Shown here: piece after piece, positions 54,512 through 63,662 of the stretch
How the letters are laid out: the number at the start of each line of letters is the position of its first letter
Numbering within the stretch: position 1 is the stretch's first letter
Notes under the pieces: generated by a model
Databases searched by the model: none
What the model was told of the DNA's origin: nothing
The model's input: only the letters and a program-made list of their open reading frames with translations
Position numbers and translations under genes: made by a program
DNA from: JABDKJ01 sp964609215
Lineage (GTDB): Bacteria; Bacteroidota; Bacteroidia; Flavobacteriales_D; JABDKJ01
Direction: 5' to 3'
Length of the DNA: 64,000 bases
NCBI GenBank assembly: GCA_964609215.1
Contig: CAZSQZ010000002.1
Span: forward strand, 124,001-188,000

Positions 54512-57500
54512 TAGGGAATTAAATCTCTTAATTTTCTAGGAGATAAATCTTTCAAATTCAAATCAAAACTAATAGATTTTCCAAAGCCAATTTCTGATTG
54601 ATCCATTTCACCATCTCCATCATTATCATAAAACAAGGGAAAATATATCGTGAAATAATCACGGACTATAGTCAGTTTTAATCCATATTCTTGATAAAGA
54701 ACTACCACATCTTCTATTGTTCCAGAAGTAACCGTTCTTTCTGGTGTCCAACCTAAACTTGTAAAAAACCCAAAATTCAATTTGGGTATCGGCAAGTCCA
54801 CATCTAAATTCAACGCAAGCATCCAATCATTTGAAAGCCCTTGAACTGGAATCTTGAATGCACCTTGATTCATAAATAGTTGATTAGACCAAAGTCCTGA
54901 TGTTCCAGTTCTTGAAACAAGTACATCTTGATACAAATAATCCTGTCCTCCGCTTCGGAAAGAATCATCTATGTTATCTCTTATTTGTCCTGTTTCACTC
55001 AATTCACTATTGTTTCCCGTTAAATAAAACCTCTCCGATGCAACTGGATTATCACCTAAAATTTGTCCCGCAAATACCCTGATATCCGCAGCTCTTTTTT
55101 CTTGATAGTAAATTCTACTTGTATGATCAAGACTTAATCTCTGATGCTCTGGTGCAATTCTAAAGTTTACTCTTAAGTGATTTTGAACTAAGGTATTGTT
55201 ATCATCAAATGAGAACAGTAAATCGTGATAATTTCTGTTCACACTAATATCGGCTTCAAAAAGAAATGGGTTGGCAATGGAATCCATTCGAATCTCTGCT
55301 ATTTCGTATCTATCCTTTTTAGAAATATACTCGTATTTAAACTTGTAAATATTATTGGTTTTTAAACGTTTTGGCCTGAATTCCACTTCAAATCCAGCAG
55401 AAAATTTTTCATACTTAAATTGCTCCGTTTCAGTATTTTTAAAAGAAAAACTTGCAGCTGTACCAAAAAGCTCCGTAAATTTTAGTGGTCCCAAGTTAGT
55501 TTTCAAATTTGCTGAAAGCCTTCCATAACCTACAATTTCATTGGATTCAAAACCATACAAAGGGGCTAAATTAAACTCATATGTCTTTTTTATAGGTTCT
55601 AGGTTGTTAAATGACATTCCCAATAGATAACCATCGTTACTGTTGAAGCCCATTAATGGATTCAAATTAATCTTACTTGTTCTCCTTTCCCTTATACTAG
55701 TTAATAAAGTGGGCTTAATAGTTTCCCATTTATGAATAAGTGCCGACCTTCTCCATAGATCATTTTTTCTATTAGCTTGAATAGCTTGGTATTCAGGATC
55801 TATTCTAATTTCATCAAAATCTTGCTTACTTAGTGAGACTATGGTCTTTCCTTCAAAAGGCTCTAGCCATTTTTTCTCCAGAAGTTTTCCTTCCTTAAAA
55901 GAGCCAACCGCAACAGGTGTTGGATATCTTCCCATATTCTTTACCACAACATCCGTTTGTTTTCCTTCATGCACTCTACACAATCTATGATCAATAGGTG
56001 TAGTAAAATGGAGCATCTTCTCAAAAAACCAGGAAACATCTTTATCAGTTATTTCCTGAAATGCAGCCCACATATCTTGAGGTCCAGGATGCTTAAACTT
56101 CCATTTTTCATAGTAATTTTGCATGCATCTATCAAATTCTTCTTCTCCTAGATACTGAGCTAAGTAATGCATTGCAAAACTCGCTTTTTCATAAACCACG
56201 GAACCATAATTTACCGAAGAGTAGTCATTTGATCGACATTGAATAGCTTGTTCAGAATTTCTTGATTGGCCTAAAAAATAAGACAAATCAGAAAGTTGTT
56301 TATCCTCGGCTGAAATGGGAAAACCAAAGTTCATTATAAGCTCTTCATTTGGATATTTCTCATCGAAATAACGATGCTCGTAATAGGAATTTATTCCTTC
56401 ATCCATCCATGGATAATCTCTTTCGTTAGAGCCTAAAATTCCATAGAACCAATTGTGCCCTACTTCATGAACAATTACCCTTTCGAGTTCTTGTTTAGAG
56501 CTAGAATTTCCAATTATAGTGATATTGGGATACTCCATTCCTCCACCAGCGCTAATTGTTCCATCTATAGCTGTGCAATGTTTATAGGGGTAATCTCCGT
56601 TCCACAATGAATAATAGTAGACTCCATCCTTCAATGCTTCAATAGCTATCTTCTCCCATAACTCTCCATTTCTGCGCGTAAACATTGCCCAAACCTCTAC
56701 GGTATCTTTTGAGTTGGGTAAAATGACCTCATCTCTTAAAACATAGAAATACTTATCTGCAAACCATGCAAAATCATGAATGTTAGTTTGCTTGAAGGTC
56801 AGTGTCTTTTTCTTTTCAGAAGATTTCCTTTCCGAGTTTTCATACTTAGGTCCGAACCGCACTTCAGCATCATTTTTTGCCTTTTCTCTAAGCCATTCCT
56901 TTTCAGATTGTTCTTGCAAATCACCTGTCGCTCCAAGCACATAGTTTTCAGGCAGTGTTATTTTTACTTCAAAAGATCCAAACTCAGAATAAAACTCTCC
57001 CTGATTTAAATAGGGCATATCGTGCCAACCATTTTGATCATAAACTGCTGGTTTTGGGTACCATTGAGTGATATAATAAGCTTGATTAGTATGTCCCAAA
57101 CGGCTAAACCTCCCATCCGGAACTTTAACTCGAAATGGAGTTTCAATAACAGTCATCTCAGCTGAAAGAACAGGTTTTGCCAAGATTAGCTTAATGATGT
57201 CTGGATGATTGGTCTCCTCATAGCTGATAGCAATTCCATCCTGAGTGAAAGAAAGGCTATCTATATAGCCTCGATCTTCAAACTTGGCATAATTGAAGTC
57301 AAAGTTATTGTCTTCCTTACTTTGTTTGTTGAATGCTGTACTATTATCCTTATAAGCGTTCGGCCAAATATGAAAATAAATCTCATTTAAGAGCTGGGGA
57401 GAGTTATTGAAATACTCTATTCTTTCATGCGCATAGAGCATATGATTTTCATCATCCAACTCAACTGAAATAGAATAATTTACTTCTTGCTGGAAGTAAT

Positions 57501-57567
57501 TTTCCTGAGCAAAAAAGGGATTAGTAAAGATTATAAATAGAATAGTGCTGGTTAAGGTTCTATGCAT
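54508..57567 (-). CDS. M1-family metallopeptidase with probable fused outer-membrane barrel
   Basis: This 1019-aa zinc aminopeptidase-like protein has a signal peptide (TSTILFIIFTNPFFAQ). The M1 domain covers about residues 25-560: the substrate-site variant GGGMEYPNIT near 340 and the zinc site H367-E-V-G-H371 with E390 (WMDEGINSYYEH), which is HExxH-x18-E. From about 630 to the end there are alternating beta-strands (DGYLLGMSFNN, YEFNLAPLYGF, YGRLSANLKTN, FTIYFPLFY) ending in a strand-like LIPY. This suggests a membrane barrel that tethers the enzyme. The substrate is unknown; periplasmic or surface peptide degradation is likely. Confidence 0.88.
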   Translation of the reverse strand: MHRTLTSTILFIIFTNPFFAQENYFQQEVNYSISVELDDENHMLYAHERIEYFNNSPQLLNEIYFHIWPNAYKDNSTAFNKQSKEDNNFDFNYAKFEDRGYIDSLSFTQDGIAISYEETNHPDIIKLILAKPVLSAEMTVIETPFRVKVPDGRFSRLGHTNQAYYITQWYPKPAVYDQNGWHDMPYLNQGEFYSEFGSFEVKITLPENYVLGATGDLQEQSEKEWLREKAKNDAEVRFGPKYENSERKSSEKKKTLTFKQTNIHDFAWFADKYFYVLRDEVILPNSKDTVEVWAMFTRRNGELWEKIAIEALKDGVYYYSLWNGDYPYKHCTAIDGTISAGGGMEYPNITIIGNSSSKQELERVIVHEVGHNWFYGILGSNERDYPWMDEGINSYYEHRYFDEKYPNEELIMNFGFPISAEDKQLSDLSYFLGQSRNSEQAIQCRSNDYSSVNYGSVVYEKASFAMHYLAQYLGEEEFDRCMQNYYEKWKFKHPGPQDMWAAFQEITDKDVSWFFEKMLHFTTPIDHRLCRVHEGKQTDVVVKNMGRYPTPVAVGSFKEGKLLEKKWLEPFEGKTIVSLSKQDFDEIRIDPEYQAIQANRKNDLWRRSALIHKWETIKPTLLTSIRERRTSKINLNPLMGFNSNDGYLLGMSFNNLEPIKKTYEFNLAPLYGFESNEIVGYGRLSANLKTNLGPLKFTELFGTAASFSFKNTETEQFKYEKFSAGFEVEFRPKRLKTNNIYKFKYEYISKKDRYEIAEIRMDSIANPFLFEADISVNRNYHDLLFSFDDNNTLVQNHLRVNFRIAPEHQRLSLDHTSRIYYQEKRAADIRVFAGQILGDNPVASERFYLTGNNSELSETGQIRDNIDDSFRSGGQDYLYQDVLVSRTGTSGLWSNQLFMNQGAFKIPVQGLSNDWMLALNLDVDLPIPKLNFGFFTSLGWTPERTVTSGTIEDVVVLYQEYGLKLTIVRDYFTIYFPLFYDNDGDGEMDQSEIGFGKSISFDLNLKDLSPRKLRDLIPY

Positions 57568-57571
57568 TTAA

Positions 57572-58711
57572 TCAGTGACCAAATATTTCCTTCAATTTAG
57601 CTTCTAAAGCTGCACCTCTCAATTTAACATTCATGATTTTCCCTTCCTTATCTAAGAGAACAGTATGTGGAATACTCCGCACTCCATAGGCCTTTGCCGC
57701 AATTGAATTCCATTTGTTTAGATCACTTACATGAGTCCATGAAAGTCTGTCATCGGCAATTGCTTTTAACCATCTATCTTTACTGCTGTCAAGGGAAACG
57801 CCATATACTTCAAAACCATCATTCTTATACTTCTCATAGAGTTTAACCACATTTGGGTTTTCTCTCCTGCAAGGCCCACACCAAGATGCCCAAAAATCAA
57901 CTAAAACGTATTTTCCTCTAAATGATGAAAGTGGTTTAATTTCTCCATTCGGATCTTCTAAAGAGATTTCAGGAGCTTCATTACCAACGCCACTTGCTTT
58001 TGCGGCCATTTGAGATGCTTTTGCCTGCTGAGCTTGACGTTCAGCATCAGCAATCTTTTTCTTCAAACTTAGGTAAGCGTTACTCATTGGAATAACATCT
58101 TTTAAGTTCTCCTTAATGGTTTTATATCTTTCCATTTCCTGAACTGGATGTAAATTATGAGAAGCCGTAATACAAGCAGGTGATTTAGGATTTGAAGTAA
58201 TAAAATTGGTCAAGTAATTATAGAAGGGCTCTACCAAATTCTTACTGTCTTCTTGAAATTTTTCTTTTTGCTGAGCTGTAGCTGAAGGACCAATAGCTTT
58301 AAAACTCGCATCTAATGCTTTTTTCTCTGTTCTAAACGCTTGCTCCTTTTTTGCAAGCTCAGCTAGTAATTGTGAATCTTTAGAACCCTGAACGGTATAG
58401 GTACCTCTAAGATCAGAATAATCTCCTTGCACCACAACTTGTTGAGTACTATCCATTACCAATATCATAGATTGGTCCCCAACGGTTAGTTTATAAAAGT
58501 CCAATGGCATATTCTTAGACTGAATAGCAAAAGAACCATCTGAAGCTACTTTAGTTGAATCTACATTACCTTTAGTACTGTTATTCTGAAAAGTAACCCA
58601 TTGATCTGCAGCTCCGTTTATTTTTCCTCCAATTACGGTCTTACCAACATCCTGAACGCTTCCACAAGCAGCATACATGGCAGTTAAAAAACCCACTAAT
58701 AAATACTTCAT
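57572..58711 (-). CDS. TlpA-like thioredoxin-fold lipoprotein
   Basis: This 379-aa predicted lipoprotein (MKYLLVGFLTAMYAACGS, Cys16) has an N-terminal DUF4369-like domain (about residues 25-130; IGGKINGAADQWVTFQN). A helical linker follows at about 130-240, and a C-terminal TlpA/AhpC-type thioredoxin domain carries the redox site WC278GPC281. It probably reduces or exchanges disulfides in the periplasm. It lies 4 bases before the M1 peptidase gene and downstream of the purine phosphorylase, all in one run. Confidence 0.92.
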   Translation of the reverse strand: MKYLLVGFLTAMYAACGSVQDVGKTVIGGKINGAADQWVTFQNNSTKGNVDSTKVASDGSFAIQSKNMPLDFYKLTVGDQSMILVMDSTQQVVVQGDYSDLRGTYTVQGSKDSQLLAELAKKEQAFRTEKKALDASFKAIGPSATAQQKEKFQEDSKNLVEPFYNYLTNFITSNPKSPACITASHNLHPVQEMERYKTIKENLKDVIPMSNAYLSLKKKIADAERQAQQAKASQMAAKASGVGNEAPEISLEDPNGEIKPLSSFRGKYVLVDFWASWCGPCRRENPNVVKLYEKYKNDGFEVYGVSLDSSKDRWLKAIADDRLSWTHVSDLNKWNSIAAKAYGVRSIPHTVLLDKEGKIMNVKLRGAALEAKLKEIFGH

Positions 58712-58820
58712 ACTTCAAATTTAAACTATCTCCAATTAAATTTAATCATTAAAGAGCATAAACCTTTAATAATAAACCTTTTGAATAGCTTTTCTACGAT
58801 TAAAATACCAGAACAGTTTG

Positions 58821-59633
58821 TTAAAAAGCTGAGATTAATTCTTTCATTATCAATGTCATTTTAGGCTCTACTTTATTGGCCACGGCAATAACATCTTCAA
58901 CACTTACTTCCTTAATCTTTCCTTCAACTCCTAAATCGGTAATTATTGATATGGCAAAACAAGGAATATTCATATGTCTGGCAACTATTACCTCGGGAAC
59001 AGTTGACATTCCAACCGTATCAGCTCCAATTTCCCTAAAGGCAAAATATTCTGCTGGAGTTTCCAAAGTAGGTCCTGTTAAACCTAAATAAACTCCTTTT
59101 TGAACTTTACAATTATTGGCTAGTGCTATTTCTTCTGCTTTGGCAATTAGGGATTTATCATAAGGCTGGCTCATATCTGGGAATCTTGGCCCTAACTCAG
59201 CAATATTATGACCTCTCAATGGGTGTTCTGGGAAGAAGTTAATATGATCATTAAGAATCATTAAATCTCCTATTTCATAATCTGGGTTAACACCACCACT
59301 TGCATTAGAAACAAACAAACTTTTGATACCCAAATTGTTCATCACTCTTACCGGAAACGTAACTTGTTTCATGTCATAGCCCTCATAATAATGAAATCTA
59401 CCTTGCATTGCGATAATGGGTTTTCCCCCTAAATGACCAAGTATGAGCTTACCGGAGTGGCTCTCTACTGTAGAAACTGGGAAATGAGGAATCTCCTCAT
59501 AAGGAATGGTATCAGAGATTTGAATTTCATTAACTAAGCCACCTAAACCCGTTCCTAAAATTATTCCTACCTCCGGATGGATTTCAGATTTTGAACGAAT
59601 AAAATCAGCTGCTTCTTTTATTGTTTCCAACAT
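58821..59633 (-). CDS. punA: Purine nucleoside phosphorylase
   Basis: This enzyme splits purine nucleosides with phosphate into base and ribose-1-phosphate for salvage. The 270-aa product fits the trimeric class: GIILGTGLGGL phosphate loop, ESHSGKLILGHLGG, MQGRFHYYEGYD, the VSNASGGVNPDYEIGDLMILNDHINF segment and GADTVGMSTVPEVIVARH. The length is normal. It overlaps the lpxK end by 29 bases, a pairing seen in other Bacteroidota. Confidence 0.94.
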   Translation of the reverse strand: MLETIKEAADFIRSKSEIHPEVGIILGTGLGGLVNEIQISDTIPYEEIPHFPVSTVESHSGKLILGHLGGKPIIAMQGRFHYYEGYDMKQVTFPVRVMNNLGIKSLFVSNASGGVNPDYEIGDLMILNDHINFFPEHPLRGHNIAELGPRFPDMSQPYDKSLIAKAEEIALANNCKVQKGVYLGLTGPTLETPAEYFAFREIGADTVGMSTVPEVIVARHMNIPCFAISIITDLGVEGKIKEVSVEDVIAVANKVEPKMTLIMKELISAF

Positions 59634-60660
59634 AATTTCTAATTAGCGTTTTGAAAGCCTCTTCCTTTTCGAGAAACTTAATTTTTATTTCAATGAAATA
59701 GATGTCCAAATCCTTTAATTCATCAAAATAATCATTTGACAGTAATCTCTGAGCATCTTTTTCCGTGGTGAAAATAACAGATTCGCCTTTAAGACCATTA
59801 TATTTTTCTTTGATTTTTAGAATATCATCTTTACTAAATTCATGATGGTCATTAAAGTCTAAATGATGACAATTAACATAGTCTTCCTCCAATTTATTAA
59901 GCAAGGGTTCAGCATTGGCTATTCCCGTTAATAACAATACACTTTCATAAGAGGCAGGTGGTAATGAAGCATTATTTAAAATATGCTTGGGGCTTGAATA
60001 TTCTAATGATGTAAAAAATGTTGGCTTATTATATTTATTGACTGCCTGTAACAACCAATTTCTCTTCGCCTCATCAAAATATGCCTCTTCTATTTTGGTA
60101 AAAACAATAGCATCAAAATTCTTTGCTCTTGAACGTATATCTCTCAACTTACCGGAGGGAAAAAGATAATCATGAAAAAAAGGATTTTGAATTGTCGTAA
60201 GCATAATCTGAAGACCTCCTTTTAATTTCCGATGTTGCAAGGCATCATCTAAAAGAACACAACCACATTCCAAATAATTATCCAGAATATGCTGCACTCC
60301 TTCCACCCTATCCCCATTGAGAATTACAGGAATCTGGGGAAATTTCTTTTTTATCTGAAGAGGTTCATCCCCGCTTTTCTTTGAGTTATCATTTGGATTC
60401 ACTTCATGTAAGTCATTTCCTTCTCTGCCATATCCTCTGCTTAAAACACTCATGTTAATCTCGCCAGAAAATTGAGATAAGATGTACTCGGCAAACGGAG
60501 TTTTTCCTGTTCCTCCAAATGACAAATTACCTATTCTTATTGTGGGAATAGGAACAGTTCTAGATGCTAAAAATCCAATATCAAAAAGCAAATGTCTAAG
60601 GCGAAGAACACATCCATTAATTAGGGAAAATGGGCTTAACAATATTGCTTTTATATTCAC
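59605..60660 (-). CDS. lpxK: Tetraacyldisaccharide 4'-kinase
   Basis: LpxK phosphorylates the lipid A disaccharide at the 4' position at the inner membrane. The 351-aa product has the N-terminal amphipathic or membrane segment and the P-loop GNLSFGGTGKTP near residue 45. It continues with SRGYGR and the conserved LLDDALQHRKL and FTTEKDAQRL segments. The length is normal. It is the first gene of the minus-strand run to lpxH. No convincing promoter was found upstream. Confidence 0.94.
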   Translation of the reverse strand: MNIKAILLSPFSLINGCVLRLRHLLFDIGFLASRTVPIPTIRIGNLSFGGTGKTPFAEYILSQFSGEINMSVLSRGYGREGNDLHEVNPNDNSKKSGDEPLQIKKKFPQIPVILNGDRVEGVQHILDNYLECGCVLLDDALQHRKLKGGLQIMLTTIQNPFFHDYLFPSGKLRDIRSRAKNFDAIVFTKIEEAYFDEAKRNWLLQAVNKYNKPTFFTSLEYSSPKHILNNASLPPASYESVLLLTGIANAEPLLNKLEEDYVNCHHLDFNDHHEFSKDDILKIKEKYNGLKGESVIFTTEKDAQRLLSNDYFDELKDLDIYFIEIKIKFLEKEEAFKTLIRNYVGNNKRSS

Positions 60661-60759
60661 CTGGCTAAAGTAATTAATAAGTCTTGAAATAGTTTATTGA
60701 CAAAAGAACTGGAAAGTGCATTTTTAATTTTGATTTAGTAGGAAAATCTGTCAGATTAT

Positions 60760-60767
60760 TAGATTTG
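60760..60767 (+). promoter_or_regulatory. Possible -7 element before grpE
   Basis: TAGATTTG (then CGCC) matches TAnnTTTG and lies 77 bases before grpE. The -33 element is not evident. No CIRCE-type inverted repeat was seen, so HrcA control is not supported. Confidence 0.4.
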
Positions 60768-60844
60768 CGCCTTTTAAGCGGCAATAAGCTGACATATTGT
60801 CTTTATAATGTGTTTGGCAGATAATTTGAAAGCAAAAGAGCAAA

Positions 60845-61438
60845 ATGGAAATCATGTCTGGAAATAAGGAAAAAGAGCAGATAAATACTGAAAATAAGCA
60901 GGACGAAAACATAAATGTGGAAGAAAGGGATACTGCGAATGAAGAAGGAATACAAGAGGAAAAAGACGAAGAAAATCTAGATGAATCTGAAGATATAAAT
61001 GAGTGGGAGCAGAAGTTTAACGAGATGAATGATAAGTATTTAAGGCTCTATTCCGAGTTTGAAAATTTCAGAAAAAGAACGGCTAAAGAAAGAATTGAAC
61101 TTATCTCATCTGCAGGCGGAGGTGTTATAAAGAATATTCTTCCAGTTATTGACGATTTTGATAGGGCAATAAAAGCAAATTCTGAATCTGAAGATAAGGT
61201 CGCACTAAAAGAAGGTTTTGAATTGATTCGTCAAAAGATGATTAACATTCTAACCCAAGAAGGACTGAAACCCATGGAAGCGGTAAACACCGTTTTTGAT
61301 ACAGATTTACACGAAGCGATTACACAAATTCCCGCACCCTCAGATGACATGAAAGGAAAGGTTGTTGATGTAATTGAAAAAGGATATTACTTAAATGAAA
61401 AAGTCTTACGCTTTGCCAAAGTGGTAATCGGACAATAA
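60845..61438 (+). CDS. grpE: Nucleotide exchange factor GrpE
   Basis: GrpE releases ADP from DnaK in the heat-shock chaperone cycle. The 197-aa product has a very acidic, probably disordered N-terminus (residues 1-55). A long helix with KYLRLYSEFENFRKRTAKER follows, then the beta-wing with GVIKNILPVIDDFDRA and HEAITQIP...GKVVDVIEKGYYLNEKVLRFAKVVIGQ. The length is normal. A second ATG at 60854 could also serve as the start. It is 4 bases before dnaJ. Confidence 0.95.
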   Translation: MEIMSGNKEKEQINTENKQDENINVEERDTANEEGIQEEKDEENLDESEDINEWEQKFNEMNDKYLRLYSEFENFRKRTAKERIELISSAGGGVIKNILPVIDDFDRAIKANSESEDKVALKEGFELIRQKMINILTQEGLKPMEAVNTVFDTDLHEAITQIPAPSDDMKGKVVDVIEKGYYLNEKVLRFAKVVIGQ

Positions 61439-61442
61439 GATC

Positions 61443-62564
61443 ATGAGTAAAAGAGATTACTACGAAATACTTGGAGTTTCCAAAGGAGCAAGTGAACAGG
61501 AGGTAAAAAAGGCTTATCGAAAGATGGCTATTAAATACCATCCAGACAAAAATCCAGATAACAAAGAAGCCGAGGAACGATTCAAAGAAGCTGCTGAGGC
61601 TTATGAGGTATTAAGTGATCCCAATAAAAAAGCACGTTATGACCAATTTGGTCATGCGGGAATGAAAGGTGGTGCTGGTGGCTTTGGAGGTGGTATGTCC
61701 ATGGACGATATCTTCTCTCAATTCGGAGACATTTTTGGTGGTGGCTTCGGAGGTGGTTTTGGAGGTTTTGGAGGCGGTGGCAGCCGCAGAAGAACTATGA
61801 AGGGCTCTAACCTTCGTATAAAAGTTTCTCTAACACTTGAAGAAATTTCTAAGGGTGTAGTCAAAAAAATTAAGGTTCAAAAGCTTGTTCAAGCTGAAGG
61901 AGTAAAATATGGCACCTGTAGTGCTTGTAATGGAAGTGGTCAAGTGGTCAAAGTTACTCAAACTATTCTTGGACACATGCAAACAAGCTCTACTTGCTCA
62001 ACTTGTCACGGTAGTGGGAATATGGTCACCCATAAACCTAGAGGAGCAAATGAGCATGGTTTGGAAAGAAAAGAAGAAGTGATGGAGATAGACATACCAG
62101 CTGGTGTTGAAGATGGTATGCAATTGAACGTTTCTGGAAAAGGAAATGCCGCTCCGGCAGGAGGAATAAATGGAGATCTTCTGGTTGTCATTGAGGAAAA
62201 AGAGCATGATGTTTTCAAAAGAAATGGAATGAACTTGCACTATGACCTCTATGTCAATTTTGTTGATGCGGCAATGGGTGGAAGTGCTGAAATTCCTTTA
62301 ATTGAAAGTAAGGCAAAAATAAAGATTGAGCCAGGCACACAAAGCGGCAAAATGGTTAGACTAAGAGGAAAGGGATTACCAGATGTTCATGGAAGAGGAA
62401 AAGGAGATTTAATTGCCAACATTAGCGTTTGGACGCCTAAATCGTTAAATAAGGAAGAGAAGGAGTTGCTTGATAAATTGCGTAATTCCGAGAACTTCAT
62501 TCCCAATCCAAGTAAGAAGGAAAAGGGTTTCTTTCAGCGGGTGGCAGAAATGTTTGGAGATTGA
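61443..62564 (+). CDS. dnaJ: Chaperone DnaJ
   Basis: DnaJ stimulates DnaK ATPase and delivers substrates. The 373-aa product has the J domain (residues 1-70) with YHPDKNPDNKEAEERF, a Gly/Phe-rich linker (about 75-115), and a zinc region with only two CxxCxGxG motifs (CSACNGSG and CSTCHGSG). The substrate-binding C-terminal domains then follow. Two motifs instead of four is usual for Bacteroidota DnaJ. It is cotranscribed with grpE; dnaK is not in the window. A small inverted repeat (62561-62582) without a T run overlaps the stop codon. Confidence 0.96.
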   Translation: MSKRDYYEILGVSKGASEQEVKKAYRKMAIKYHPDKNPDNKEAEERFKEAAEAYEVLSDPNKKARYDQFGHAGMKGGAGGFGGGMSMDDIFSQFGDIFGGGFGGGFGGFGGGGSRRRTMKGSNLRIKVSLTLEEISKGVVKKIKVQKLVQAEGVKYGTCSACNGSGQVVKVTQTILGHMQTSSTCSTCHGSGNMVTHKPRGANEHGLERKEEVMEIDIPAGVEDGMQLNVSGKGNAAPAGGINGDLLVVIEEKEHDVFKRNGMNLHYDLYVNFVDAAMGGSAEIPLIESKAKIKIEPGTQSGKMVRLRGKGLPDVHGRGKGDLIANISVWTPKSLNKEEKELLDKLRNSENFIPNPSKKEKGFFQRVAEMFGD

Positions 62565-62726
62565 TTGAAACTGTGCAATCAATGCATCCTTACCTATCTT
62601 AATAAGCCACTTGAATAATCTTTAAAGGGTTATTTAATTTACCATTCTCAACTTTAAAAATTCCGTTTGTATAAAATAGAAGTTCCTATCTAAGCTTCTT
62701 CTTATATTCGCCTTAACCAATTGTAT

Positions 62727-63662
62727 ATGCTTAAAGCGGAAAATATAGTTAAGAGATATAGTGGGCACACCGCTTTAGATGGTGTGAGTATCCATGTCAA
62801 AGCACAATCTATTTTTGGATTGCTAGGCCCTAATGGGGCTGGAAAAACCTCACTAATTAGAATAATCAATCAAATTACAGGGCCTGATAAAGGAGAGGTT
62901 TTTATTGACGGAAAAAAGCTTGCTCCTCACCATGTAGAAACAATTGGTTATTTACCTGAGGAAAGGGGGCTTTACAAAAAGATGAAAGTGGGCGAACAGG
63001 CAATTTATTTGGCCCAACTTAAAGGCATGAGCGCTAGTGATGCCAAAAGAAAGCTGAAAAACTGGTTTGAGAAATTTGAGATGGAGACTTGGTGGAACAA
63101 GAAGATTGAAGATCTTTCTAAGGGTATGGCTCAAAAAGTTCAATTCATCACTACCGTATTGCACGAACCTAAAATTCTGATTCTCGATGAGCCTTTTTCG
63201 GGTTTTGATCCTATAAACGCCAAATTAATAAGGGAAGAGATTCTGAGATTAAGAGATGAGGGTGCAACCGTTATGCTTTCAACACATAATATGGCTTCTG
63301 TTGAAGAAATTTGTGATGATATAGCTCTAATCAACAAGGCCAATGTAGTTTTGGATGGTTCAGTAAAAGAGGTGAAAGATCGATTTAAAAAGAATATTTA
63401 TCGTGTTCGTTTCAAAGGTGAGATTTTAGGCTTCACCAATGCACTATGGACGAATTACGAATTACTTGAAAAGCATAAAGACAAGGAAGGTTATAACGTT
63501 ACGGACATTAAAATTTTAAATGACCTAAAGCTTAATGACCTGCTAAAAACAGTATTGCCACATGCAGAAATTCAAAGTGTAATGGAATTGATTCCTTCAA
63601 TGAGCGAGATTTTTATTGAAGCCGTGGGAGAAGAAAATATAGAAGAGGGGGTTACGGTATGA
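62727..63662 (+). CDS. ABC exporter ATP-binding protein (NatA-like)
   Basis: This 311-aa ATPase powers the adjacent permease. It has Walker A (GPNGAGKT), a signature motif in DLSKGMAQKVQF, Walker B (KILILDEPFSGFD) and a switch histidine (STHNMAS). The C-terminal domain resembles those of NatA-type exporters. The ATG at 62727 (MLKAENIVKRYSG) is preferred over a TTG two codons earlier. TATATTCG at 62703 may be a -7 element. Its stop overlaps the permease start (ATGA). The exported substrate is unknown; sodium or small molecules are possible. Confidence 0.93.
   Translation: MLKAENIVKRYSGHTALDGVSIHVKAQSIFGLLGPNGAGKTSLIRIINQITGPDKGEVFIDGKKLAPHHVETIGYLPEERGLYKKMKVGEQAIYLAQLKGMSASDAKRKLKNWFEKFEMETWWNKKIEDLSKGMAQKVQFITTVLHEPKILILDEPFSGFDPINAKLIREEILRLRDEGATVMLSTHNMASVEEICDDIALINKANVVLDGSVKEVKDRFKKNIYRVRFKGEILGFTNALWTNYELLEKHKDKEGYNVTDIKILNDLKLNDLLKTVLPHAEIQSVMELIPSMSEIFIEAVGEENIEEGVTV

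Noticed and set aside
60661..60844. CIRCE-type heat-shock operator before grpE-dnaJ
   Set aside because: No TTAGCACTC-N9-GAGTGCTAA-like inverted repeat is present.
61900..62030. DnaJ with two instead of four CxxCxGxG motifs
   Set aside because: Usual for DnaJ in this phylum as far as I know; the rest of the protein is intact.
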